Source: Bradyrhizobium retamae
GTDB lineage: Bacteria; Pseudomonadota; Alphaproteobacteria; Rhizobiales; Xanthobacteraceae
Direction: 5' to 3'
DNA: 64,000 nt
Assembly (NCBI RefSeq): GCF_001440415.1
Contig: NZ_LLYA01000181.1
Location: forward strand, 1-64,000
In this document: in pieces, positions 18,005 to 26,888 of the stretch
Layout of the letters: each line of letters opens with the position of its first letter
Numbering within the stretch: position 1 is the first letter of the stretch
Made by a program: the position numbers and the translations under genes
The notes under the pieces: generated by a model
Database searches by the model: none
What the model saw: only the letters and a program-made list of their open reading frames with translations
What the model was told of the DNA's origin: nothing

Positions 18005-18341
18005 GCCTAACTCCCTAGACTCGGGCATGAGTCATCCTTGCCCGTGAAGGCTTGATGAGCTCAGTTTGGTTTTACTCGGAACACCCCGCGACGAGTATTC
18101 GCTCCTTTGAGTCCCCACTCAGCGAATATCGACAGTGCTGAGAATCGACCAGCATTGAGGCGGCAATTTGGCTCGCTCGCAGCCGGTTTGTGCACGAGAA
18201 AGGGAGTTTTTTGGAGTGTGTTTGACGGCTTGAGCGTAGGCCCAACCTGCGACCGTAACGTTTCGACGGTTGATCGGCTCCCTGCTGCGGTGCATGATCT
18301 CTCTGTCAGCAAATCAGAAAATCCAAAGCCCAAGGTGACGA
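18005..18341. other. Unassigned intergenic stretch
   Basis: About 337 bases between the miniprotein start and the next gene. Open frames run on both strands across 18061-18360, but none has a convincing ribosome site or recognisable domain. A poor EcfG-like match (GGAAC at 18078, CGCT after 17 bases) points rightward. It may be a decayed gene or a species-specific repeat. Confidence 0.4.
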
Positions 18342-18869
18342 ATGGCCCGCATCGAATATAGCGATCCTGCCAAGCACAACGATCGCACCCGCGAACTGCT
18401 CGGCAAAAACCGCAATGCGAACATCTTCCGGATGATGGCGCACTCGCCGAGCTACCTCGAACAATACTGCCGGTTGGGCGGGGCCATCAGGCACAAGGGC
18501 GAACTGGACCCGATCGTGCGCGAGCTCGCCATCACCCGCACCGGCATCTTGTGCGAGGCGCCTTACGAGATCGTCGCCCATAAGCGTATTGGCAAGAACG
18601 TCGGCGTGACAGACGAGCAGAACGAGGCGCTGGAAAACTGGGAAGCGGCGACCTGCTTCAACGACGTGCAGCGCGCCGCGCTCGCCTTCACCGACGAGAT
18701 CGTCAGGCGTCACAAGCCGACGGACGCAACTTTCCACGCGATTGCCACCAAGCTGACGCCGGCCGCATTGGTCGAACTGCAGCTTTCGGTCGGCTTCTAC
18801 ATCATGACGTCGAAATTTCTGGAAACCTTTGCCATCGACATGCAGCCGGTGACGGAAGTGGTGGGGTGA
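18342..18869 (+). CDS. Carboxymuconolactone decarboxylase (AhpD-like) family protein
   Basis: A 175-residue all-alpha protein of the CMD/AhpD-like superfamily. The core motif is RELAITRTGILCEAPYEIVAHKRIG (residues 54 onward; Glu-x-x-Tyr-Glu-x-x-His), which supplies the conserved Glu and His; the paired CxxC of true AhpD is missing, so a peroxidase role is unlikely. Members act as lactone decarboxylases or on unknown ring compounds. AAGGTGACGA precedes the ATG. It stands alone, convergent with the Hsp70-like gene 29 bases beyond its stop. Confidence 0.85.
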   Translation: MARIEYSDPAKHNDRTRELLGKNRNANIFRMMAHSPSYLEQYCRLGGAIRHKGELDPIVRELAITRTGILCEAPYEIVAHKRIGKNVGVTDEQNEALENWEAATCFNDVQRAALAFTDEIVRRHKPTDATFHAIATKLTPAALVELQLSVGFYIMTSKFLETFAIDMQPVTEVVG

Positions 18870-18898
18870 GCGGCGGCTGGATCCGCGAACCGCTGGTC

Positions 18899-20155
18899 TC
18901 AATTCGCAGGGCCGTATCGCCGCAGCGCCTCCAGCGTCAGTCCCTTGCCGACGGCGCCGAAGATGTCGCCTTCGACGACGCGGGCCGACGGCACGGCCTG
19001 GATGATCGCCTTGTGGACATGGGCGAGTTTTACCGAGCCGCCGGTCAGGAACACGGAGTCGATATCTTCCGCGGCTAGTCCCGCCTGAACGAGGCAGTTC
19101 CTGATACGTGCCGCGATGCGATCGGCCAACTGCCTGGTATGGTTGACGAGATCGGGGCGGCCGATGTTGGCGCTGAGACCGGGGACAACCCACTCCAGCG
19201 GAATGTCCGCCCCCCGCTTCTCGGACAGGGCGATCTTGGCATCCTCGACTTCCATTGCCAGCGTATGGCCGCGCTGCTCGTAGACCACGCGGATCAGCCG
19301 GTCGAGAAGTTCCGGCTCGGCCGCCTGCTGCCGTACCTGGCGGATATCGGCCATCACGCGCGGCTCATACATGCGGTTGATGTTCGACCAGGTGGCGAGG
19401 TCGTGAAAATAACTCGAGGGCACGTCGAGCCCGGCGCGCTTCATGGCGCTGCGGAATCCGAACAGCGGCATCACCACGCCGAGACTGAGCTGGCGGTCGA
19501 AATCGGTGCCACCGATGCGGACGCCATCATTGGCGAGAATATCGGCTGTACGATCGGCCTTGCCGTGGCGTTCGGGACCCAGCCGCACGATCGAAAAGTC
19601 CGATGTGCCGCCGCCGATATCGGCGATCAATGCCAGTTCCTCGGAGGTGATTTGCCGCTCAGAGTCCAGCGCCGCCGCAATCGGTTCGAATTGAAACGTG
19701 ACCTCCTCGAAACCGATCCCCTGCGCAATCGATCGCAAGGTTTGCTCCGCCCCGCGATCGGCGTCCGGCGCATTATCGACGAAATGCACGGGACGGCCAT
19801 GGACGACATGGCGCAGTTGGCGGCCGGTAGCCTGTTCCGCGCGTCGTTTGACTGCGCCGAGGTAATAGGCAATCACATCGCGGAAGCTGACCCGCGCTCG
19901 GCCCAGCCGGGTGGTTTCCTCGATCAGCGAGGTACCGAGCACCGATTTGAGGCTCCGCATCAGGCGGCCGGCCGTGCCTTCGACATAGGCTTCGATGGCC
20001 CTGCGGCCGATCAGCACGCCGCCATCCGCCTCATAGAAGATCGCGCTGGGAATCGTGCTGTGCGCCGCTTCCAACGCCACCAGAACCGGCGCCCGGCCTT
20101 CCATGGTGCCGAGCGTCGTGTTCGACGTTCCGAAATCAAGACCGCAGATCGACAT
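18899..20155 (-). CDS. Short Hsp70-family ATPase (YegD-like)
   Basis: A 418-residue protein with the actin/Hsp70 ATPase fold: phosphate 1 motif GLDFGTSNTTLG (residues 4-15), phosphate 2 motif IADIGGGTSDFSIV, and the adenosine motif VFLTGGSVKLAHV near the C-terminus. It is about 200 residues shorter than DnaK and ends soon after the ATPase domain, so it has no canonical substrate-binding domain. YegD-type proteins have this layout; their role is poorly known. The ATG at 20155 is preceded by GGAGCTCCC; 11 upstream in-frame residues are rejected. No DnaJ or GrpE gene is nearby. Confidence 0.9.
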   Translation of the reverse strand: MSICGLDFGTSNTTLGTMEGRAPVLVALEAAHSTIPSAIFYEADGGVLIGRRAIEAYVEGTAGRLMRSLKSVLGTSLIEETTRLGRARVSFRDVIAYYLGAVKRRAEQATGRQLRHVVHGRPVHFVDNAPDADRGAEQTLRSIAQGIGFEEVTFQFEPIAAALDSERQITSEELALIADIGGGTSDFSIVRLGPERHGKADRTADILANDGVRIGGTDFDRQLSLGVVMPLFGFRSAMKRAGLDVPSSYFHDLATWSNINRMYEPRVMADIRQVRQQAAEPELLDRLIRVVYEQRGHTLAMEVEDAKIALSEKRGADIPLEWVVPGLSANIGRPDLVNHTRQLADRIAARIRNCLVQAGLAAEDIDSVFLTGGSVKLAHVHKAIIQAVPSARVVEGDIFGAVGKGLTLEALRRYGPAN

Positions 20156-20380
20156 GGGAGCTCCGGGAGGGAGCGCCCGTTTACACATTACAAGGCCATC
20201 AATCCACCCCTATCTCGGCGTGTTTTCCCTTGCGAATCCCGCGTGCGCGTTGGTGACCGATGGCCGATCCACAGATCAATTTCTTTCGTGCGGCGGGTTG
20301 AAAAATCGATCCGAGATGGTCCATAAGCGGCGTCCCCGCGGCCGGTCCTCCCGCCGCAATCGGCTTTGGAAAGAGGTCGC

Positions 20381-22717
20381 GTGGCAAATATCAATCGACA
20401 GATTGCGCAAGAGCTTGGCGTTCGCGAGGAGCAGATCGCGGCGACGGTCGAACTGCTGGACGGCGGCGCCACGGTGCCGTTCGTGGCGCGCTACCGCAAG
20501 GAAATCACCGGCGGGCTCGATGACGCGCAGTTGCGCACCCTGGAAGAGCGCCTGACTTACTTGCGCGAGCTCGAAGCCCGCCGGGTGGCTATCCTTGATT
20601 CGATCCGCGAGCAGGGCAAGCTCGATGCCGCGCTGGAAGCACAGATTATGGCGGCCGACACCAAGGGCCGCCTGGAAGACATCTACCTGCCGTTCAAGCC
20701 GAAGCGCCGCACCAAGGCCGAGGTTGCCAAGGAAGCCGGCCTCGAGCCGCTGTCCGAGCTGTTGCTGACCCAGCCGCAGAACGATCCGCAGGTCGTCGCT
20801 GCCGGCTTTGTCGACGCCGAAAAGCAGGTGGCGGACGTCGCAGCCGCCCTCGAAGGCGCCCGCGCCATTCTGGTGGAGCGATTCGCCGAAGACGCCGACC
20901 TGATCGGACGGCTGCGCGAGGAGATGTGGACCAGCGCTCTGATGATCTCCACGGTGCGCAAGGGCAAGAAGCTCGAAGGCGAGAAGTTCAAGGACTATTT
21001 CGATTTCAACCAGTCGCTGCAGAAGCTGCCTTCACACCGGATACTTGCGCTGTTCCGCGGCGAGAAGGAAGAAATTCTGGAGCTGCAGATACAGCCCGAG
21101 GCCAATGTGCCCGAGGCCGGCGTTCCCAGCGCCTATGAACTGAAGATCATGCAACGCTTTGGCATCACCGATCAGAAGCGCCCGGGTGATCGCTGGCTGG
21201 TGGACACCGCGCGCTGGGCGTGGCGGACCAAGATCCAGGTGCATCTCAACATCGACCTGCGGATGCGGTTGTGGACGGCCGCCGAGACCGAGGGCGTAAG
21301 GGTCTTTGCCTCGAACCTGCGAGACCTGCTGCTGGCGGCGCCGGCCGGCGCCCGTGTCACCATGGGGCTCGATCCCGGCTACCGCTCCGGCGTCAAGACC
21401 GCGATCGTCGATGCGACGGGCAAGGTGGTGGCGACCACAACGATCTATCCGCACGAGCCGCAGCGGCAATGGGATGCGGCACTGGCGACGCTCGGAAAAC
21501 TCGCGGTCGCGCACCGCGTCGAGCTGATCGCGATCGGCAACGGCACCGCCTCGCGCGAGACCGACAAGCTGGCGACCGAGCTCGTCAAACTGCTGCCGGA
21601 TCTCAAGATGTCGAAGATCGTGGTGTCGGAGGCCGGCGCGTCGGTCTACTCCGCCTCGGCCTTTGCATCGGAGGAGTTGCCGGAGCTCGACGTCACCTTG
21701 CGCGGTGCAGTGTCGATCGCGCGGCGCCTGCAGGACCCACTCGCCGAACTCGTCAAGATCGATCCGAAGGCGATCGGCGTCGGCCAATACCAGCACGACC
21801 TCGGCGAAGCCAAGCTGGCGCGTTCGCTCGATGCCGTGGTCGAAGATTGCGTCAACGCCGTTGGCGTCGATGCCAATACCGCTTCCGCGCCGTTGCTCGC
21901 GCGGGTGTCGGGCATCGGTGCGGGGCTCGCGCAAAGCATCGTGCAGCATCGCGACGCCAACGGACCGTTCAAGTCGCGCAAGCAGCTCAAGGAAGTGCCG
22001 CGGCTCGGACCCAAGGCGTTCGAGCAATGCGCCGGCTTCCTGCGCATCAACGATGGCGAAGACCCGCTGGATTCCTCCGGCGTGCATCCCGAAGCCTATC
22101 CGGTGGTGCGCCGGATTCTCGCCGCGACCAAGAGCGACATCAAGGCGCTGATCGGCAATGCCGATGTCGTGCGCCAGTTGAAGCCGCAGGCCTTTGTCGA
22201 CGAAACCTTTGGCCTGCCGACGGTGACTGACATTCTGCGCGAACTGGAAAAGCCCGGCCGCGACCCGCGCCCGGCGTTCAAGGCCGCGGTGTTCAAGGAG
22301 GGTGTCGAGGAGATCAAGGATCTCAAGCGCGGCATGATCCTGGAAGGCACCGTTACCAACGTGGCGGCGTTCGGCGCTTTCGTCGATATCGGCGTCCACC
22401 AGGACGGGTTGGTGCACATCTCGGCGATGTCGAAAAATTTCATCAAGGATCCGCGCGAGGTGGTGAAGCCCGGCGACATCGTCAAGGTCAAGGTGCTGGA
22501 GGTCGAGGTCGCCCGCAAGCGCATTGCGTTGACGCTGCGGCTCGACGACGAAGTCGGCGCCAAGAATCCCAAACTGTCGGACAGCAAGATGCGTGAATAT
22601 TCCAAGGCGTCGATGACGTCGTCCGCGCCGCGCAAGCCGCAGGAGCAGGGCGGCGCGCTCGCCGAGGCGCTGCGCCGCGCTGCGGAAAAGAACGGGCGGG
22701 GCAAAGCGGGGGCGTAG
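20381..22717 (+). CDS. tex: Tex family RNA-binding transcription accessory protein
   Basis: A 778-residue nucleic-acid-binding protein of the Tex/Spt6-core family. In order: the N-terminal HTH-rich Tex region (INRQIAQELGVREEQIAATV), the YqgF/RNase H-like domain beginning MGLDPGYRSGVKTAIVDATG (about residue 327), tandem helix-hairpin-helix repeats (SGIGAGLAQSIVQHRD and VPRLGPKAFEQCAGFLRI), and a C-terminal S1 domain (GTVTNVAAFGAFVDIG). Length matches the family. Start: GTG 20381 with GAAAGAGG just upstream gives the expected N-terminus; a TTG 15 bases earlier is less likely. Monocistronic by position. The family has been linked to stress tolerance and toxin expression; its role here is generic. 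Confidence 0.95.
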   Translation: MANINRQIAQELGVREEQIAATVELLDGGATVPFVARYRKEITGGLDDAQLRTLEERLTYLRELEARRVAILDSIREQGKLDAALEAQIMAADTKGRLEDIYLPFKPKRRTKAEVAKEAGLEPLSELLLTQPQNDPQVVAAGFVDAEKQVADVAAALEGARAILVERFAEDADLIGRLREEMWTSALMISTVRKGKKLEGEKFKDYFDFNQSLQKLPSHRILALFRGEKEEILELQIQPEANVPEAGVPSAYELKIMQRFGITDQKRPGDRWLVDTARWAWRTKIQVHLNIDLRMRLWTAAETEGVRVFASNLRDLLLAAPAGARVTMGLDPGYRSGVKTAIVDATGKVVATTTIYPHEPQRQWDAALATLGKLAVAHRVELIAIGNGTASRETDKLATELVKLLPDLKMSKIVVSEAGASVYSASAFASEELPELDVTLRGAVSIARRLQDPLAELVKIDPKAIGVGQYQHDLGEAKLARSLDAVVEDCVNAVGVDANTASAPLLARVSGIGAGLAQSIVQHRDANGPFKSRKQLKEVPRLGPKAFEQCAGFLRINDGEDPLDSSGVHPEAYPVVRRILAATKSDIKALIGNADVVRQLKPQAFVDETFGLPTVTDILRELEKPGRDPRPAFKAAVFKEGVEEIKDLKRGMILEGTVTNVAAFGAFVDIGVHQDGLVHISAMSKNFIKDPREVVKPGDIVKVKVLEVEVARKRIALTLRLDDEVGAKNPKLSDSKMREYSKASMTSSAPRKPQEQGGALAEALRRAAEKNGRGKAGA

Positions 22718-22736
22718 AATAGGCCGCATGCCGGGC

Positions 22737-22867
22737 TTCATCCTTCGAGACGCATCGCGTCGCGACGCTTCTCAGGATGAGGTCTGGCAGTGTCGAATCC
22801 GGGATACGAATCTATGACCCTCATGGTGAGGAGCCCGGCAGCGTCGGGCGTCTCGACCATGCGGCCC
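22737..22867. repeat. Intergenic palindromic element, CCTTCGAGACGC family
   Basis: CATCCTTCGAGACGC followed by GCGACGCTTCTCAGGATGAGG forms one hairpin; CCTCATGGTGAGGAGC and GGGCGTCTCGACCATG form a second, inverted, half. It sits between the convergent tex and glutaminase genes and could act as a bidirectional barrier. Confidence 0.7.
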
Positions 22868-22889
22868 GTAACCGTGCCCCAAATCTAAT

Positions 22890-24749
22890 CTACCCCGACG
22901 TCAGCAGCTCCAGCTTGGCGTTGGCGAGGATCAGCCGATCGGCCAGCAACTGCGCAAGGTTGCGCATGATGCGCTCGCCGGCGCGCGGATGCTGTTTCCG
23001 GAAGCGCTCGAAATCACTGAGTGAAACTTCATACGCGGTCGCGGCCATGTCGGCCAGCACGTCGGCGGAACGCTGCGGCTCCAGCAGCGCCATTTCGCCA
23101 AAGGGCATTCCCGCCGTCAATGTCGCCAGCCTCACTCCGTCGGGCAGGGTGACGTGGACTGCGCCGCTCCGCAAGAAGAACAGCGATGCGGCGGGGTCGC
23201 CGGCGGAGATGATCTTCTCGCCGGTTTTATAGGTCCGGATTGACGCGTGCGAGGCGAGATCGGTCAGTTCCTCGTCCGTCAGTCCCGCCAGCAGCGATTG
23301 CTCGGAGAGTTCGGTCGCCTCGAAGAAGTCGATGGCGCCGCCGTAGCGATAGACGAGCTGGTCTTCCGCCCATTCGATGGCGGCGTCGAGCAGATAATAG
23401 TTGCGGATATTGGTGAGACCTTCGGTCCATTCCGCGATCGCTTTCCAGTCCGGCGACGAGCGCCTGATGCCGGACAGAACCACCGTGACGTGGTGCGCGG
23501 CGAGCTCGCGGAATTCCTCGGCGAGCAGGCGGGCGCCGGCGCGGGTCATGGCGGTGACGCGGCGCAGGTCGAAAATGACCAATTGCGGGCGGGGCCTGGC
23601 CGCAAGCTGGCGCGAGACGTAATCGACGTTGGAAAATGACAGCGTCCCGACCAGCTCGATCACGCGGACATCCTGGTGGTGGGCGGCGAGGATGTTCTGC
23701 TCCTGCGCGCGCCGCACGCGCCGCGAGGGGCTGTTGCCGATGTCGTAATCGGCGATAATGCTGGTCCGCGCGTCGTCGCTGCGGTTAAGCATGTGAAGAT
23801 CGTAATGTGACGATAGCGCCTCGCAGACCTTGATGCCGCGCACGCTGTTGCCGTGCTTGTCGAGTTTTGGCGAATAGCTGCCGAGCCCGAGCCGCGCCGG
23901 GAGTGCCGCGAGGATGCCGCCGCCAACCCCGCTCTTGGCGGGGATGCCGATACGGTAGATCCACTCTCCCGCATAGTCATACATGCCGGAGCTCGTCATC
24001 ACGGAAAGCGTGCGCGAGATGGCATACGGCGTCATCACCTGCTCGCCGGTCACGGGATTGATGCCGCGGTTGGCGAGCGTCGCCGCCATCACCGCGATAT
24101 CACGCGCCGTCACCAGGATGGCGCACTGCCGGAAATAGACCTCCAGCACGGCGGCCACGTTCTCCTTGATCACGGCGTTGGTGCGCAGGAGATAGCCGAT
24201 CGCCCGGTTGCGGTCGCCGGTTGCGCTTTCGGAAGCATAGACGGCATCGTCGACGTCGAGCTCGCGCCCGGCAAACCGGCCCAGCGCCTGCCTGATGTAT
24301 TCGAACGCCGCGTCTCCCTTGGCTTCGTGGATCAGACCGGAGCAGGAGATCGCGCCGGCATTGACCATCGGGTTGAAGGGATGGTTCTCGGCGTTGAGGC
24401 GGATCGAGTTGAAGGGATCGCCCGACGGCTCGACGCCGATGACGCTTTCGACCCGTGCTGCCCCCAGCGTGTCGAGCGCCAGCGCGAACACGAAGGGCTT
24501 TGACATCGACTGAATGGTGAAGGGGACCTGCGTGTCGCCGACTTCGTAGACATGGCCGTCGAGGGTGGCGAGGCTGATGCCGAAATGGGCAGGGTCGGCC
24601 TTGCCCAGTTCAGGGATGTAGTCGGCGACCGCGCCACCGGTCTCGGAGGTGAATTCGGCGTGGCAGGCTTTCAGGAACCGCAGCAAAGGCGGTTTCGAAC
24701 TGGTCCAAGTTGCGGGACCGGCCGTGAACGGAGGAGGCGATTGTTTCAT
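22890..24749 (-). CDS. glsA: Glutaminase fused to STAS and cyclic-nucleotide-binding domains
   Basis: A 619-residue three-domain protein. Residues about 20-320 are a serine-dependent beta-lactamase-fold glutaminase (glutamine to glutamate plus ammonia), with the Ser81-x-x-Lys84 dyad (IQSMSKPF), Asn130 in NPMVNAGAI, and the glycine-rich SGVGGGILAALP. Residues about 345-450 are a STAS domain (VRVIELVGTLSFSNVDY), and about 490-615 a cNMP-binding domain with the phosphate-binding cassette FGEMALLEPQRSADV including the conserved Arg. Stand-alone glutaminases are about 310 residues, so the second half is regulatory. The gene begins 22 bases after the fused TRAP permease stop, and its ribosome site lies inside a perfect hairpin. 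Inferred role: regulated deamidation of imported glutamine. Confidence 0.93.
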   Translation of the reverse strand: MKQSPPPFTAGPATWTSSKPPLLRFLKACHAEFTSETGGAVADYIPELGKADPAHFGISLATLDGHVYEVGDTQVPFTIQSMSKPFVFALALDTLGAARVESVIGVEPSGDPFNSIRLNAENHPFNPMVNAGAISCSGLIHEAKGDAAFEYIRQALGRFAGRELDVDDAVYASESATGDRNRAIGYLLRTNAVIKENVAAVLEVYFRQCAILVTARDIAVMAATLANRGINPVTGEQVMTPYAISRTLSVMTSSGMYDYAGEWIYRIGIPAKSGVGGGILAALPARLGLGSYSPKLDKHGNSVRGIKVCEALSSHYDLHMLNRSDDARTSIIADYDIGNSPSRRVRRAQEQNILAAHHQDVRVIELVGTLSFSNVDYVSRQLAARPRPQLVIFDLRRVTAMTRAGARLLAEEFRELAAHHVTVVLSGIRRSSPDWKAIAEWTEGLTNIRNYYLLDAAIEWAEDQLVYRYGGAIDFFEATELSEQSLLAGLTDEELTDLASHASIRTYKTGEKIISAGDPAASLFFLRSGAVHVTLPDGVRLATLTAGMPFGEMALLEPQRSADVLADMAATAYEVSLSDFERFRKQHPRAGERIMRNLAQLLADRLILANAKLELLTSG

Positions 24750-24758
24750 CGCCTCCTC
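24731..24758 (-). promoter_or_regulatory. Perfect 11-bp hairpin enclosing the glutaminase ribosome site and start codon
   Basis: On the message strand, arm GAGGAGGCGAT (24758 to 24748) pairs perfectly with ATCGCCTCCTC (24741 to 24731) across a 6-base loop. The first arm holds the AGGAGG ribosome site and the first two bases of the start codon; the second arm is codons 3-7 of the gene. Folded, it would block initiation unless opened, for instance by ribosomes finishing the TRAP permease gene, whose stop is 13 bases upstream of the stem. Confidence 0.65.
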
Positions 24759-24771
24759 TTGTGCAACGCAA

Positions 24772-26841
24772 TCAGGGTGCGTGCAACCCGTTCGGCGGCG
24801 CCAGCGTCTGGCGCCGCACCAGCAGCAGCGCGACCAGCGCCGTGGGAATGAGAATGGCCAGACCGAGCAGGGTCACCTGCATCTGCGACAGCGGCATGAT
24901 CCCGCCGCCCGGCGTCGCCACCACGAAGCCACCAACTACGAACAAGACCCGCAGCGGCCATTCCAATGTGCCGGCGGCTCTGAGGTCTCCGACAAAGACC
25001 TGATAGCCCTGAATGCCGCCGCAAATGAACAGGGTGCCGAACGCGGCCAGCCCCATCAACCCCAAGGCTGCGAGATACGGGTCTGGTCCTTGCAGCACCA
25101 GCGCCGGGTTCAACACGAAGAAGAACGGAATGAAGTAGATGATGCAGCCGACCCACATCGATTCCCACCCGGTCTTCATCGCCGGCGAGCCGGCGATGCC
25201 GGCCGCGGCAAAGGAAGCGATGGCGACCGGTGGCGTTATCGAGGACAGCATGCCCCAGTAAAAAATGAACATGTGCACGGCCATGCGGTTGAGGCCGAGC
25301 TTCTCCAGCGCAGGCGCCACCAGGATGGCGAGGAAGATATAGCAGGCGGTCGTCGTCAGCCCGAGCCCGAGAATGAGGCTGGTGACGGCGCACATGCCAA
25401 GCAAGAGAAACGCATTGTCACCGGCGATCCGCAACAGATCGTTGGCGAGGCTCGAGACCACGCCAGTCATCGAGAATGCGCCGATCAGAAGCCCGCAGCC
25501 GGCGAGAATGCCGACCAACTCGACGAAGGTGCGTCCGTTGACCTCCAGGAACTTGCTGATGGTCGTCGGCGTCCAGCGCGTATCCTTGGAGAAAAGCTGA
25601 TTTAGCACCAGCAGCAGCGCGGTGGCGTAGAACGGCGCATGGCTCTCGCGCTTGAAGTACAAGAGCATCACGACCAGCAGCGCGATCACGAAGACGTAAT
25701 ACCAGCCGTCCTTGATCGTATCCCAGACCCTGGGCAGTTCGGCGCGCGGAATGCCCTTCAGGCCGTGGCGGGCCGCATAAGAGTCCACCTGCATGAACAG
25801 GCCGATGTAGTAGAGGGTCGCCGGAATGATCGCAGCAAGCGCGACGTCGGCGTAGCTGACGTTGAGGAATTGCGCGATGACGAACGCGGTCGCGCCCATC
25901 ACCGGCGGCGCCAGCACCGCTCCCGTCGAGGCGCAGGCTTCGATGGCGCCGGCATAGGAGGCGCGGAAACCGCTCTTCTTCATGACGGGAATGGTCATGG
26001 TACCGGCGGTCAGCACGTTCGAGATGATCGAGCCCGACATCATGCCGAGCAGGCCGGACGCAAAGATGCAGACTTTTGCAGCGCCGCCACGGAAAGTACC
26101 ACACAGGGCGAATGCCAGGTTGATAAAGAATTTTCCGGCGCCCGTCATCATCAGCGCGGTGCCGAAAACCAGGAAGCCGATCACGGTATCGGCGAAGGCC
26201 TGGATCGGGATCCCGAGCAGGCTTTCGCCCGACAGCACGTGATAGGACGTCGCCTGTTCCAGCGTCGATTGGGTGCCGCGAAACGGTCCCAGCCACTTCG
26301 CATCGGCGAACAGGGGATAGACCGTAAACGGCAGCACGCTCAGCAGCAGGCTCCAGCCGCCGGTGCGCCGCAACGCCTCCATCAGCACGACCCACATGAT
26401 GACGCCGGCAACGATCACGTGGATCGGCGCGCCGCCGAATTCCCAGCCGGCTTCTGCCGCCTTGCGGACGCTGCGCATCAGGAGGATTGCGCAGGCGAAA
26501 CTGGCGACAAACAGCAGGATGTCATACCAGGGAATTCGATCGAGCGGCGCGCCGCCGGTTCCCGGAAAGATCAGGAACGTGAACGGCAGCATCAGCGCGA
26601 TCAGGAGATAGAAGTACTCGGTGTTGAGCTGGGTGTAGCCGAGGAAGAAGCGCAGGGAGAATTGCTGGTTGATGCACAGCAGGATGGTTACCGCGGTTGC
26701 AACCACCAGCGCCCAGCGCCACGCTCCGCGCAATGTCCGCACCCGCGTGACTTCGGCTTCCTGCATGTTGGCATGCGGGTCGTCGAACTCAATTCGTTTT
26801 GCAGGCGCGGCTACGCTATCACTCGCAGCAGGTGACATCAT
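24772..26841 (-). CDS. TRAP transporter fused permease subunit (DctQM fusion)
   Basis: A 689-residue inner-membrane protein combining the small 4-helix DctQ and large 12-helix DctM permease parts. Helices from about residue 40 to 200 (LVVATAVTILLCINQ, YLLIALMLPFTFLIF) form the Q part. The DctM part follows with SGLLGMMSGSIISNVLTAGTMTIPVMKKSGF and a later repeat (GLTTTACYIFLAILVAPAL, then SSITPPVAIASFAAAGIAG). Fused QM permeases pair with TAXI-type receptors, and such a receptor is encoded just upstream. Transport is driven by ion gradients, not ATP. Two adjacent ATGs (26841, 26838) follow AGGGGGA; the second has better spacing. The stop is 22 bases before the glutaminase start. Confidence 0.95.
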   Translation of the reverse strand: MMSPAASDSVAAPAKRIEFDDPHANMQEAEVTRVRTLRGAWRWALVVATAVTILLCINQQFSLRFFLGYTQLNTEYFYLLIALMLPFTFLIFPGTGGAPLDRIPWYDILLFVASFACAILLMRSVRKAAEAGWEFGGAPIHVIVAGVIMWVVLMEALRRTGGWSLLLSVLPFTVYPLFADAKWLGPFRGTQSTLEQATSYHVLSGESLLGIPIQAFADTVIGFLVFGTALMMTGAGKFFINLAFALCGTFRGGAAKVCIFASGLLGMMSGSIISNVLTAGTMTIPVMKKSGFRASYAGAIEACASTGAVLAPPVMGATAFVIAQFLNVSYADVALAAIIPATLYYIGLFMQVDSYAARHGLKGIPRAELPRVWDTIKDGWYYVFVIALLVVMLLYFKRESHAPFYATALLLVLNQLFSKDTRWTPTTISKFLEVNGRTFVELVGILAGCGLLIGAFSMTGVVSSLANDLLRIAGDNAFLLLGMCAVTSLILGLGLTTTACYIFLAILVAPALEKLGLNRMAVHMFIFYWGMLSSITPPVAIASFAAAGIAGSPAMKTGWESMWVGCIIYFIPFFFVLNPALVLQGPDPYLAALGLMGLAAFGTLFICGGIQGYQVFVGDLRAAGTLEWPLRVLFVVGGFVVATPGGGIMPLSQMQVTLLGLAILIPTALVALLLVRRQTLAPPNGLHAP

Positions 26842-26888
26842 TCCCCCTAGACGGTATTCGCCTTAGGCCCCAGGCGAGTTAAGCAGCG

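Noticed and set aside
18078..18103. Possible EcfG promoter GGAAC-N17-CGCT
   Set aside because: The -10 box misses the conserved CGTT and the nearest rightward gene starts about 240 bases away.
18061..18333. A 90-residue leftward open frame in the unassigned gap
   Set aside because: No ribosome site or domain, and frames on the other strand are equally open, so coding is not supported.
25639..26835. A 398-residue open frame antisense to the TRAP permease
   Set aside because: Very rich in Arg, Gln and Asp; it mirrors the hydrophobic codons of the permease and has no family features.
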